A stretch of 64,000 nt of DNA from NCBI GenBank assembly GCA_964030475.1, contig CAXIPT010000005.1:4973020-5037019 (forward strand), read 5' to 3'. The translations under genes and the position numbers were made by a program. Of the stretch, positions 26,101 through 36,575 are shown in pieces. How positions within the stretch are numbered: the first letter of the stretch is position 1; each line of letters begins with the position of its first letter. Origin of the DNA: Tethya wilhelma. Taxonomy: Eukaryota; Porifera; Demospongiae; Tethyida; Tethyidae. The notes below the pieces were generated by a model. That model saw only the letters and a list, made by a program, of their open reading frames with translations, made no database searches and had not been told where the DNA came from.

Positions 26101-29100
26101 GCTATAGTTTTCCCTCTACTGTTGACCCTATTATTCTCCCTAATCCCTCGGAGCTCCACTCTCGAACACACTTTGAGCCTCAGCTGTTGCCTGACAGCAT
26201 CGCTGGTGACAATATGGCCTACTTGAACTGGGACCTCTTCCTGAGTACCATCGGTCAGAGGCGGCTGCTCTTTGGATCTCTGTTCATTTGAGTCATGGAT
26301 CAAAGCTTCGATCTTTCCATTTTGAATTTGAAGCTTGGTGGCAAAGAATAGACGAACAACAAGCGATTTCGGCAAGAAAACATTCTCAGGTCGTTTCGGT
26401 TTGGGTTGATTTTGACGATTCTTGAGATGCTCTAGATCCTCATAGTCACTAGTATTGGCTTCTTGCTGTTGCAAATGTTCGTGTTCAAGAGGAACCAGTT
26501 CCAATAAAATGGCTCTCCCTCTCAAGTTGTTAGAGGAGACAAAGGTGTACACCTCAGGAATGGTGGATGGGTGCACAAACACGTCAAAGGCTCTCTCGTG
26601 ATTCCACACTCCGTTCCTCTCCGACCAAATTGTGTAAATTTCAGTCTTGCAGCTCATCCCGAGAAGAGAGTGAGGTTGGACACGGATGCAAATGTTCAAT
26701 CGTGGTGAAACAGACAACTCTCTCTTGATCCCGAAACTCGATGAAGGATCCCATGTGTTTGACCTCCTGTGCTTTGGTCTGGAAGTCTTCTCTTCATCTC
26801 CTCCACTAGTGGAGCTCTTTCGAGGAGCAGTGACTTTGTTTTCAGTCTGTCGCCCGCCACCAGTGCCATAGTGTATTGGTGGTACAGTACGGGCAGTGGT
26901 GAGTACATTTGTACCTCCTCCACCCTGCTTTTTGGACCATTTTGCCGCCGGAGGATCGACAACAGCCACCTTGTTTTTGATCTCGTCGAGAAGTGCTTTG
27001 GTTGGTTTCTTTGGCGGTTGTTCCGTGAGAGGGACTTTAGAGACGTCACTGAGTGTAATTGGAGGACCGAGTATACGCTTTTCTGTCACATTCTTTGATA
27101 CTTGTTCAAAGGCATCTTCTTGCTCTTCTGGTGTGACTATACCATCCTGCTGAGGGGCGCATGCACGGCCCGGTGCTTGGGTGAACAAAGGCAGTAACCT
27201 CTTGGCCGATTCGATGAAGGACGTGAAAGAAAAGTTGAGATTGTCCGAGTCTGAGTCAGGATCCACGGAGCTAGCAGTGCTGGCGTTTGAACTAGATCCT
27301 CTTGGACGCGAATTAGTGATCGGGAAATTGTTACCAAAGTCCCAAGTTTTAAGAGACGAGGTGGTTTGCTTTGAAGACGTGGTGCTCTTACCATCGCTGT
27401 CCGAAGGACTGATGGAGCTCATTTGGTCAGAGTTGGGACTGATCAAGCTAGTGCTGGCCGTATTCTGAGTGCTAGGGGTGAAAGGAGACTCACACAGCTC
27501 AAGCTTGGTCCTATCAGGCATTAACTTCACCCACTTGGCACTGGGCTCAGTTCTCACTGTAGGGGACAGACAGTGGGAATATACTTACACATGATGTTAG
27601 TAACCACACATTGATACAAATTGGATTAAAGGCTTATAAAATTAACTAAAGCCCATCATACACTGTGCAACATTTTCATGCAACATTGATGCAACTTGCA
27701 TACAACAATGTTGCACGGTGTATGTTGGTTTTGATTATGTAAATTATGTTCAAATGTTTCATGCAATAGTTTTTGGCAACATACACTGTGCAACATATTG
27801 CATGCAATGTGTTGCATGCAATAATGTTGCACAGTGTATGATGGCCTTAACTTGCAGGAAATGAAAAGAAACCAGACTTTATAAACTTCCAAACTCTCTT
27901 TGTTAATGGTAACAACAGAGTGGCAACAAAGTAAGCAAAAGAATACTGGAGCTACCATAATATTGCAAAAAACAAAACAAAAACATTTTTACATACCAGT
28001 AAACTTGCATAGGCTCAAAAAATTGTGCATGCTAGTAGTAGGTAAAGATCACCACAAACATAAGCTATAAGTAAAGTAACTGCAGTGAGCAATATTATGT
28101 ACATACACAAGCACACACAGCTACCACTGTCACTGTAATAGACTGAAGAAAGAGACTTATCTGAGTGCTACATCTATGGAGCCAGTTGATCAAAGCCTCA
28201 TTGCTGAATATAGTACTTACCGACTTTCACCGGGACAGTGAAGTTGTTGATCCAGACGGGGAAGGTGAAGGAGGAACAGGAGACCACCCTGATCTTCTCT
28301 GATAGCTCGTGCTCTATCTTCTCACTGTTGTTGACCTAGAGGGGGAAAGAAATGGAGAACTATGAACGGAGGTAAGTGTGAGGCTAGTCTATTGAACTGG
28401 ACCCTCTTTTCACGACTAATCTGCTGGGGGGGCTTGCTTGATCATTCGATTAACAAGTGTGAAGCAGACAGAAGACACCCAGTGATATCAATTTAAATTA
28501 CAATGAAAACAATAACAATTGACTTTAATGGGTTTCATACTCACAGTGAAGTGATTTTACACGACTACTTTGCAAACTTTGAGTCTTTTTCAGAACACCT
28601 CCAGATTCAACAGCAGCCTACCACTCACTCGCACACACTCACACTCTCATACAGTGTACGTCCAACTAGCCCTTACACTTATATACTAACACTGGTTGTG
28701 CAATACTGTCTAGGGTGTCCTAATGGATGAAACATGTGTACAAATAACCCTGGATACCTTGTTGACTACCTTAGCAACTAATGTGTTGTGAATACCTAAG
28801 CATTGTGTAGTACTAGCAGGCAGACACAGGCGGTAATGAGGTCTGATTCATTGTGAATCAAACAACAGGCGAGACAGAAATTTCGTTAAACCAACCAGCT
28901 TGTCATAATCCGCTAGAAGTACAGGGGCGATGGTAATAGCCTCACACTTTTCCACCTCTCGGACTGACTCCAGCACCACCTGAAAGAGAGTTAAGAATAT
29001 TTTATCATCTTAAACAATTTTTACTGGCCAAGCTTTCACACTCTCTACTATTGTACCTCTTGCAGTGAGTGACCTTTATACATCAATGTGCTATTACTAA

Positions 29101-30153
29101 GTTATTATACTACTTCTTATTATTTTATCTCCCAACACAATAGAATCTGACAATAAATCAGATCATCAAGTTTGTACATCAAAGCGCCAATCTACTCCCC
29201 CTATCTCTCTGTCACACTATGTGTGAGGCTGACAGTGCATGGAGTCTCATAGTCTGAACCCATACTACTTGACCTGAAATGGCAGCCATGATGCTGCATT
29301 TCATCAGTGCCATGTCAGCAGATTCCACAATTCCAAAGCTGGAAACGACTTTGTGCTTCTTGTCCAAAATCTTAACAATAATTTGAACAATTCGAACAAT
29401 TTGATGCCATCAAGTACTCACCATGGTGTCCTCCTTAATGCTCAATTCCCTCGCAAAATAGTAGTCTATCTCGAGGTACTTCCGATGGTTCACTCCTTTC
29501 TTCACATTCTCATACGGAATGGGAGTGGGACTGACAGTGACGAGAAGATCCTTTTCTTCATCTCCGTTGGTGTAGATCATACGCACCACCACTATGGGAT
29601 CCTGTGGGAGAAATAAAAGTTAACTCTTTTGAGTAAGAATTAATTGTAAACACAAAAGGGTTATGATATAATATTAGGTTCTCAATCTGTTTCCAATCAA
29701 GAAAAAAGGCTTATTATAACTGATACTTTCACTAAGAAAACTGGTAGGCAAATTAAAAAGGGTTTCAACTCTCAAACACAAAATTTCAACTCCGTTTGTC
29801 GTAAGAAAATCTTACAATTGAACTAGAAAAGCTGAAATTATACGAAATAGCAACTTGTCTAGTAGTTGACTGCATGCTTATGCAGCACGCTGCTATTGTA
29901 ATACACTACCTAACCAACAGTAATAGCTTGTGAGCAGGTAGTGGTAACAACCTGGTCCATTCTAATGAAGGAGTTTATTACAAAAATTCGAATATTCAAA
30001 CACAATCTTGTAGCTACACACGTACACAACATGCCGCATGCAACAAACCTCAGACAGTGTGAAGTTTGAATAATTCAACCACGAAGTCGTAGCATGGATG
30101 AAACAGTCACCGTGGCCTCTCAAGAACAACCTTCCTTGCTGTCTCAGCGCCAT
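20130..30153 (-). CDS. PEX1: Peroxisomal biogenesis AAA+ ATPase PEX1
   Basis: PEX1 with PEX6 extracts ubiquitinated PEX5 from the peroxisome membrane. Exon 1 (30153-30049) encodes [20 protein letters not shown] and joins [16 protein letters not shown]. The N-domain continues [35 protein letters not shown] and IRVVSCSFSFPVWINN. A large exon (about 26085-27557) is a Ser-rich linker. D1 contains [19 protein letters not shown] and [11 protein letters not shown]2 contains [18 protein letters not shown] (near 22200), [35 protein letters not shown] and a [18 protein letters not shown] helix. The D2 motifs are specific to PEX1 rather than PEX6. The C-terminus is [15 protein letters not shown] then [14 protein letters not shown], ending at 20130. 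The D1 P-loop has extra residues compared with the human protein. Introns hold several MITE-like hairpins. Confidence 0.96.
20725..20915. mobile_element. MITE-like element with TA-type ends in a PEX1 intron
   Basis: The ends tataccgtatagtgggaaag (from 20725) and ctttcccactagatggtata (to 20915) are near-perfect inverted repeats of about 20 bp. They enclose about 150 bp of non-coding sequence containing repeated ttttcgcagat/actttcgcagat motifs. Termini starting TATA suggest a TA target duplication as in Tc1/mariner-type elements; the class is inferred. Confidence 0.65.
23410..24440 (-). other. Long PEX1 intron without coding sequence
   Basis: About 1 kb between D1 exons, AT-rich. Its one clear structure is an inverted repeat: ctttgacgaccccttacct at 24220-24238 against its complement at 24308-24326. 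Confidence 0.6.
24220..24326. repeat. 107-bp hairpin with 19-bp perfect arms
   Basis: The arms are exact complements. The interior segment gtgagtagggagatcaa is repeated directly just outside the right arm (about 24351-24367), so the element may be a composite or a partly duplicated MITE. Confidence 0.65.
25963..26033. repeat. Short hairpin repeat in PEX1 intron
   Basis: Arms ctagccttgtacccag and cctgggtacgaagc enclose about 40 bp, including ctctcctctttgaacttt. It belongs to the same family as 812, 6731, 7629 and 58808. Confidence 0.55.
27649..27848. mobile_element. 200-bp MITE-like nested inverted repeat in PEX1 intron
   Basis: Outer arms ccatcatacactgtgcaac and gttgcacagtgtatgatgg are inverted. 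Two further inverted copies of the same unit lie inside (about 27711-27728 and 27777-27795), so the element can fold as two hairpins within one. There is no coding sequence, and no clear target-site duplication was found. Confidence 0.65.
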
Positions 30154-30297
30154 AGCCAGCTCAACCACAAGCCCAGAGACGTACCCCACTCACCTCTGAG
30201 ACAGCGGCTCTAATTGGATTCACGTGACAAAATACATTCATTAACGTGGGCGGTCAACCTCCCGCGCATTCCCGCGTGTGAGCAAGCACCTACCTAG
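30154..30297. promoter_or_regulatory. Compact divergent promoter of PEX1 and RPP38
   Basis: Only 144 bp separate the two start codons. The palindromic E-box TCACGTGA lies at 30220-30227, a core recognised by bHLH-zip factors (USF, MITF/TFE). Several CpGs follow (cccgcgcattcccgcg). Confidence 0.65.
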
Positions 30298-31820
30298 ATG
30301 GCTACCAGTACACCAGCAAAGAAGGTGTCTTTCTCTCCTCTGAGGCCTGTTCATACATCCTTTAAGAATACCCTGGACAATCCTCTCAAATTGAAATGGT
30401 ATGACCTCCATCACATGGTCGCAAGTTCAATTTCAAACATTTCAGTTTCACACTGAGATATGAAGTTGTTTTGACCATATGATATCCATGTATGAGTCAC
30501 TGTCACTGTGTGGATGATTTGCAGGCCTGAAATACCTAAACAGGACATTGAAGCACTGATGGAGGAACTCAAAATGTAACACAAATTTGCTAGATTACTT
30601 TTACCGACTACCAAGTTGCCCATGCATATATTATGTCATGTACAGTTGTTTGGAGGGAACAAAAGTCCCCGTGCAGAAGAGGCAAAGAAGAATGTCAAGA
30701 AAGAGAAAAAGAGAACTGGAGAAAAATGTCAAGTCCTCAGAAATCAAAGAGAAGGAAGCTGGGAATGAGGCTGAGCAGACACCACAAGATGGCAGAGATT
30801 TGCAGACTGATCATGAACCACCTACAAAGAAACAATGCTTGGAAGACAATAGAACGAGCATTGTGACAGCAGTATCACAGCCATTGTCTGACTCACACTG
30901 CTCCAGTCTCTCAACTACTCCTCAAACTAACACTGCTGAGGAGAGGTCAAACTCACAACCACTTTGCAGAGATCCAGATTCCAAAGTCTCCATCTCTGAT
31001 AAACTAGATCCCGATTCCAGCATCTCAATCACTGCAGTTAAAATGCCTTCCAAAAGGACTCAGCTCATTGTAGGTGTGAATGCAGTCTCAAGGTGCTTAG
31101 AGAGACAAGGTCTCAGAGCAGGGCTGGTGTGTCTCTCTGCTCAGCCAACGCTCATACTGCGCCACCTACTGATACTAGCAGCCACTCGTGGGGTTCCGTT
31201 TGTAGCTCTTCCTAACTTGAGTCCAACAGCAGCTCCTCTACTGGGAGTCAAGACAGCACTAGCTATTGGATTCAAGGTGCAGTACATTATTTGAGTCATT
31301 TTCATATCAAAAATCTAGATAACAGATACAATACTTTGTTACCTTGTCCACACTAAGACCTTCCATATTATTTTGAAGGAAGGCCAGAATACACATGTAC
31401 ACATTTTGCATACTATTTTCCTTTGTTTCCTTCTTGTAGAAGGTGGCAAGTGTAAGTGACACTGACCACTTTATGAAAATGGTGACCAAGATAACTAAAC
31501 TTGCTCCTCCTATCAACATCCCATGGCTGTCAATTCCAAGAGAGCCATCATCAATGCCATCAACAGATGGCAAGCAGTCAGTTTCAGAGGAAACGGATGG
31601 AAATAGGTCCAAATCAAATCAAACTGAAAAGGAAACTGACAGAGGCAAGTCTGAATTGAAACTAACTGGAAAGGCTTTGTCTATAGCAAAACAAACAGAG
31701 GAAGAAGGCTCATTGTCAACTACTAGTGATGGGAGAAGACAATTGAAGAGTCAGTCTACAAATTATTTACCACTTCAGATTAAGAGGGTGGTAGTCACTA
31801 GTAAGAAAAAACGAAAGTGA
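30298..31820 (+). CDS. RPP38: RPP38, RNase P/MRP protein subunit (L7Ae family)
   Basis: A kink-turn binding subunit of nuclear RNase P and RNase MRP. Exons: 30298-30398, 30525-30575, 30651-31275 and 31440-31820. The start MATSTPAKKVSFSPL and the following TSFKNTLDNPLKLKW match the RPP38 N-terminus. Exon 3 has a basic, disordered stretch (KRQRRMSRKRKRELEK) and then the L7Ae fold, LIVGVNAVSRCLERQGLRAG, LVCLSAQPTLILRHLL and PLLGVKTALAIGFK. Exon 4 contains INIPWLSIPREP, equivalent to the conserved VPWL segment, and ends with a Lys-rich tail KRVVVTSKKKRK. Exon phases agree at every junction. It is convergent with GYG and divergent from PEX1. Confidence 0.92.
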
Positions 31821-32148
31821 CAAGAGGAAAAAAGATTTTTTTTTATTATTTGAAATTCAAAACAAGTAAACAATCACACACAGCAAATAATTGTTAGTGG
31901 AAACACTGATCATGATTTTGTTACTTAGAACAAAAGCTATACCTGCAGTCAATACACAACAGCAACACCCTATATCCTATCAATATTACAAAATGTATAA
32001 AAAAGGTAACAAACAATAAATTATTATACTGCAGTGAAACAGAACACTCCAGCAAACACAAACACACACGTTTGACTCAAACACACACACACACACACAG
32101 ATCAGTATACACGTATACAAACGCGTACACTAACATCATAATAAAAAA
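31821..32148. other. Overlapping 3' ends of RPP38 and GYG
   Basis: An AATAAA for RPP38 lies at 32015-32020. On the minus strand an AATAAA (tttatt at 31842-31847) could serve GYG. If both are used the mature 3' UTRs overlap by roughly 170 nt. A short CA run is at about 32082. Confidence 0.45.
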
Positions 32149-33920
32149 TCATTGAGCTAGCATAGAGTCAATATGCTCTTGGATATTCTCAAATCTGTCA
32201 CCCCCGGTGTAATCTATCCTCCCGTTTTCAAAGTCCTTTTGGTGACTCTCTCCTACTTCCCCACCACCGCTGGCTAGCCCCTGTGATAATAGCACGTCAG
32301 TCGCCAATTCGGAGAGGGGGGGAGGGCATGAGTGAGAAGATGATTGATGGTGTGTGCGTGAATGAGGAAAGGGAGAAAAGACAAGATTTAAAGAGGGCAC
32401 TGAATCAGACAAATGAACACTTGACTGGTCACTACTAGTGTTGTTGACCAGCACCTGTGTCACATGATTATCATGTGACCCTGACGGTATTTCAATGGCA
32501 TCATTTTCAGTGCTACCTAAGTGGAGTTGCATGTACTGAGAGGGGGGATTACTGCTATTAGAATGAGCTGTGACTGGTGATGAAGAATGTGGTAGGTCTG
32601 GCATATAAAAATATGGGTATGTAAACTGTCGTGTGATAACAAGAGGACTGAGAGTTCCATCAGATGGGTCGCCCCCCTCGTCAGGGGTCGAATCTGATTT
32701 TTCGGGTGGTGGGGGGTTATAATAAAAATGAATATTGTGAGCAAAACGTAGTGGTCTCTCTTCGGAGAAAAATGACAGAGAAACGTGAGAATGAAGATCG
32801 TGATATGGAATAGCAACATAGACTGGTGTGTCTAAAGTATTGACGGGGCGTGATGCTGGCTGTGTGTGAGATTTGTCTAGATATGGTGAAAAACGGTGAT
32901 GAGAATCAAAATAAGTATAAACGCCTTTTGAAGTGATGAATACTCTATCGGATTTGTCTGTGACAGTGTGTGACGGGTGTGAGGTGTGATGGTGTGAAGC
33001 GTGATGGGTGACGGGTGGAGAAGGTGGAAGGCCCCAGCCAGAGTAAGCGTAAAGTGGCTAAAAATTGAAACACAAAAACAGACATGTACGCACTCACATG
33101 AGTCAAATTACGACTAAATTACTAGGGTGAAGGGGATCGAGGAGTTAACTAACTAACTACAATTATTACTTAATTAAGCAAGGGGTTACCCCCACTTTCT
33201 TACCTGTTCTGCTGCGTGATAGACCTGCCACCATCTCTTGATGAAGTCCTGAGCTGCATTCTGAGAGGCGTAGGTGCCGGGATAGAGGATGACTGCATCC
33301 ACATCGGGGAGGTAGCGATGTTGCCATGGCTTGATGGGGCCGATGAAATGAACAATCTTTATATTTGGACCAAACCTTGTAGGTGAAGAGGGTGAGTGAA
33401 TGTAACAAGGAGAGTTTGGAAGTGTCTTCTATCAATTTGCCTACACTACTAGAAGTGACACAATTGTACATGTATTTTACTGCTGTCCAACAAATACTTT
33501 TAGAAAGGCGAAATGAATATAGGCGAAACGTTATGAAAGCATACCTACACACAATGGAGTGCTTTTGAAACCAGGCCTTCCTTACATCTAGCAATAAGCA
33601 AAGCAGGAAAGGCCTGGTTCTATATGAGACTACCACAGTGCTACATACATACATAGATATATGTATGTATACCTCTCAAATGCAGGAGCATAGCCATATG
33701 TCACATTGGGGGTGACATTGTAGATGAATGGGAGATGATACTTGATGTCCTTGGTGGCCCAGTCACTCCAGTAGAGATTCAACAACCCCTGGTCACCTCC
33801 TGAAGTACAAACAAACACAAAAACACACACAGATCATCCAACCACACACACTGGGCCATAGCCAAGAGCTACCAGATTGTTTGATTATGTAGACATTTTA
33901 CCCCCACATGATAACACACA

Positions 33921-33955
<35 letters not shown>

Positions 33956-34466
33956 CAGAAGTTGCACTATCCAAACAGCATAAATGATAATAATCTTCAA
34001 AAAACATTTGTCACACTTTTTTTTTTTGCAAATCACCTCATACCCAGGCCTTCAGATATTACGTATGTCCTCTAACTTAACAAAGAAATACACGAGACCT
34101 ACAATAGTTTCCACTGCCTACCATCAAAGCTGCCCGTTTGTTTTGCTAGTCCCAGTAGGCCAGTGTATGTCTCCATGGAAGGCTCAAAGACAAACACACC
34201 AGAATTGAAACAGTCTGGCCATCCTATATCGGGTGCTGCTGACAACTCTTCTCTGTCAAAAAGTTCGTCAACATTTTGCAAGATGAGTGTGTCGGCATCG
34301 AGAAAGACACACTTGGTGTACTGGACCAGTCTCCAAGCGTGGATCTTTGAAAATGTGACCCCCAGTTCTGGTCGAGACAGAAGTGCCAAGTGTTCCGCGT
34401 CGCCGCTGTCCAGTTCTTCCACCACAACCAGCTCATCCCACACTCTAGAGAGACGATTCCTGGATG

Positions 34467-34511
<45 letters not shown>

Positions 34512-35579
34512 TACATGTGTGTGTACACTTATCAAGAAATCTAGAACAAATAATTAAACTCTGAGTGCACTCTTCACTAGCTTATTCATAGTGGGCTTAC
34601 CTAAGATGACCTCTGTGTAACCACAGGTCAGCACAAATGAATACAACAACTTGTCCCATAAGGGAATTAATTGATTTCAAATTTTAAGGATAGGAGAGCT
34701 ATGGTATAATTTCTATACTAAAATGCTTCACTTCTTTTATAAATGACACTAAAAAGAGGTGCAGCGCATTACCTTTGATGCTAAGAAGCCAGCTAGGTTT
34801 CCATAGCTACTACAGATCATGATGTGATAACAGAATCTTGTTGGCTGGTGTACCACTATACCACACCACATGCATGCCTAGTGCATGTGGTCAAACATGC
34901 ACTAAATATGAATTTAAAGGAACTGTGTCACTATATAAGCGGTGTTTTGTTACTATAAATGGGTTGTAAACAGAAACCTTACAGTATTAAGTGCGCATTA
35001 CGCGAGCTACTTAGGCTTGTAATAACAGCTGACCACGTAGTACTATTACGCGAGTAAAAGCAAAATGCGCAATACACGGAGTAGTATGCAAACGTTCCCG
35101 GACGTGGTACCCGCGTATCAACAACAAACGTCACAAAACGTCATTATTTTTATTTTTAGCAACAAAACACCGCTTATATAGTGACACAGTTCCTTTAACT
35201 CTATACTTGTACATTCATAATTAGACACAGTATGAGGAAACTCCTTTAATGTTGACTCTAAAACTAATGTGCTGACACCCTCAAATCTTTTGGGCTGACA
35301 CATTTTCATCGCTCTATTTGGGCACTGTGTACAAAAGGTCAATGGGGGTGCCAATGAATGTAAACTATGTTTAATTGACATTTCTCAGCCCTTCTTCCTG
35401 TCAGTGAGGTGGACAACAGACCACTACCTGCTCCAGGAGTTAGTTTGGTACATGCTACCTTCACTTCTTTAGTACAGGAAGATATATAGGATGGTGAATA
35501 GTAATAGGTGCTGAGTGTTTGCTATTGTTTGTAGCTGCATAGTGTAGTATCAAACTGACAAGGATAGGCATGATCATTG

Positions 35580-35626
<47 letters not shown>

Positions 35627-35993
35627 ATACACGCTCTCAAATTATACAGAAACAACATGGATCTTAAAACATCCTGAGAGTTAAAAAAAAAAAACAAAAA
35701 AAAAAAAAACTTTTTTGATTTCTCTCTCTCACACTCGCAACCGTCCTACAGACCATTGCCTATATAACTCATATTTCCTACAGTTTCAATGTTGCCCATT
35801 AGAGATCAAAGAGAGTGAGTGGCCTGGCTAGCAACAAGGCTGAATACTCACCTCATCTCATAAGAGACATCATTGGTAATGAGCAGGGCCAACCTCCTGG
35901 TGGTACAGCTGTCTCTGAGTGACCTGCCCAGAGCTATGGCTCCTGTGGCATAGCTGTCATTGGTGGCTAGTGATACGTATGCCTCTGTGGTGT

Positions 35994-36026
<33 letters not shown>

Positions 36027-36318
36027 ATTACTATTTGATGATCAAATTATACTAGCTAGGCGTCACTACAACATCATTGTGTTGTACATGAAAAACAACT
36101 TTCACTTTCCAATACACAAATATAACAGGTATGATTAGGCCACAATTAAATCTAATAAAGGGTACTTAATATCAATTTAACCTACTTAGAGAGAGATTCC
36201 TACCAATCATATTAAATCATTTTCTAAGCTTGCATATTCATGAAAGGACTGAAGTAAATCGTGTGCCAAAGAGAAATGCTGCTAGTACTAGGTCATTTTG
36301 CTCACCTAAACCCGGCAT
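32149..36318 (-). CDS. GYG1: Glycogenin, self-glucosylating glycogen primer
   Basis: A GT8-family glycosyltransferase that primes glycogen. Exon 1 is only 13 nt (36318-36306, MPGL plus one base); exon 2 (35984-35852) gives [20 protein letters not shown]. Later exons lie near 34443-34112, 33800-33672, 33376-33204 and 33060-32149. They show the catalytic DxD in [60 protein letters not shown], the acceptor-Tyr region TYGYAPAF and [17 protein letters not shown]. The last exon is a long Ser/His/Pro-rich linker ending in the glycogen-synthase-binding motif [20 protein letters not shown]. The linker is longer than in mammals. GYG1 versus GYG2 cannot be distinguished outside vertebrates. Confidence 0.95.
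33572..33632. repeat. Short inverted repeat in GYG intron
   Basis: aaccaggccttcc and ggaaaggcctggtt are inverted about 30 bp apart. The centre tagcaataagcaaag resembles that of the 9139 element. Confidence 0.5.
34914..35198. mobile_element. MITE with TTAA target-site duplication in GYG intron
   Basis: TTAA at 34914-34917 and at 35195-35198 flank a 277-bp element. Its 34-bp inverted repeats begin aggaactgtgtcactatata (34918) and end with the complement tatatagtgacacagttcct (35194). No transposase is encoded. TTAA duplications are characteristic of piggyBac-type transposition, although the termini are not the usual CCY, so the superfamily is tentative. Confidence 0.8.
35583..35622. repeat. (CA)n microsatellite
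   Basis: About 20 CA units within a GYG intron. Confidence 0.9.
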
Positions 36319-36575
36319 CCTAGAACAGGACTGTTTACTGTAATCAGCTACACCCTCCTTGTTACTTGAGACTCTCAGAGATTCGCCTGTACGCCCTCTG
36401 CCCTCAGCTTTGCTGCAATTTTGAAAAACGATATCCTGTGCAGCGCTAACACCGTGTGACCGGAAGTAACCGCCTACTAATTAGCTAATTAGTGATAATA
36501 TTTTACCCGTTAGTGCCTGAAAGGAAATAATTTTAACCCATTACAAATGCAATATTTCTTTGTCACTCAACAACA
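36319..36575. promoter_or_regulatory. Divergent promoter of GYG and the GPR180-like gene
   Basis: About 257 bp between the two start codons. An ETS consensus, accggaagt, lies at 36459-36467. No TATA box was recognised. Confidence 0.55.

Noticed and set aside
26061..27468. Plus-strand and alternate-frame open stretches over the large PEX1 linker exon
   Set aside because: They are shadows of a Ser-rich coding exon; splice sites and homology support only the minus-strand PEX1 frame.
29283..29390. Minus-strand open stretch [17 protein letters not shown] between PEX1 exons
   Set aside because: The flanking PEX1 exons join in phase 0 without it, and the stretch has no counterpart in PEX1. It is treated as intron.
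30194..30241. Alternative PEX1 first exon beginning MNVFCHVNP with a GTGAGT donor
   Set aside because: It would join in frame to the next exon, but the exon at 30153-30049 has the DCFIH motif typical of the PEX1 N-domain and joins in phase too. The region 30194-30241 is better explained as promoter or leader.
30757..30773. Sequence ctgggaatgaggct inside the RPP38 coding exon, matching one arm of the hairpin family
   Set aside because: Only a single 14-base arm is present, with no inverted partner nearby, so chance is likely.
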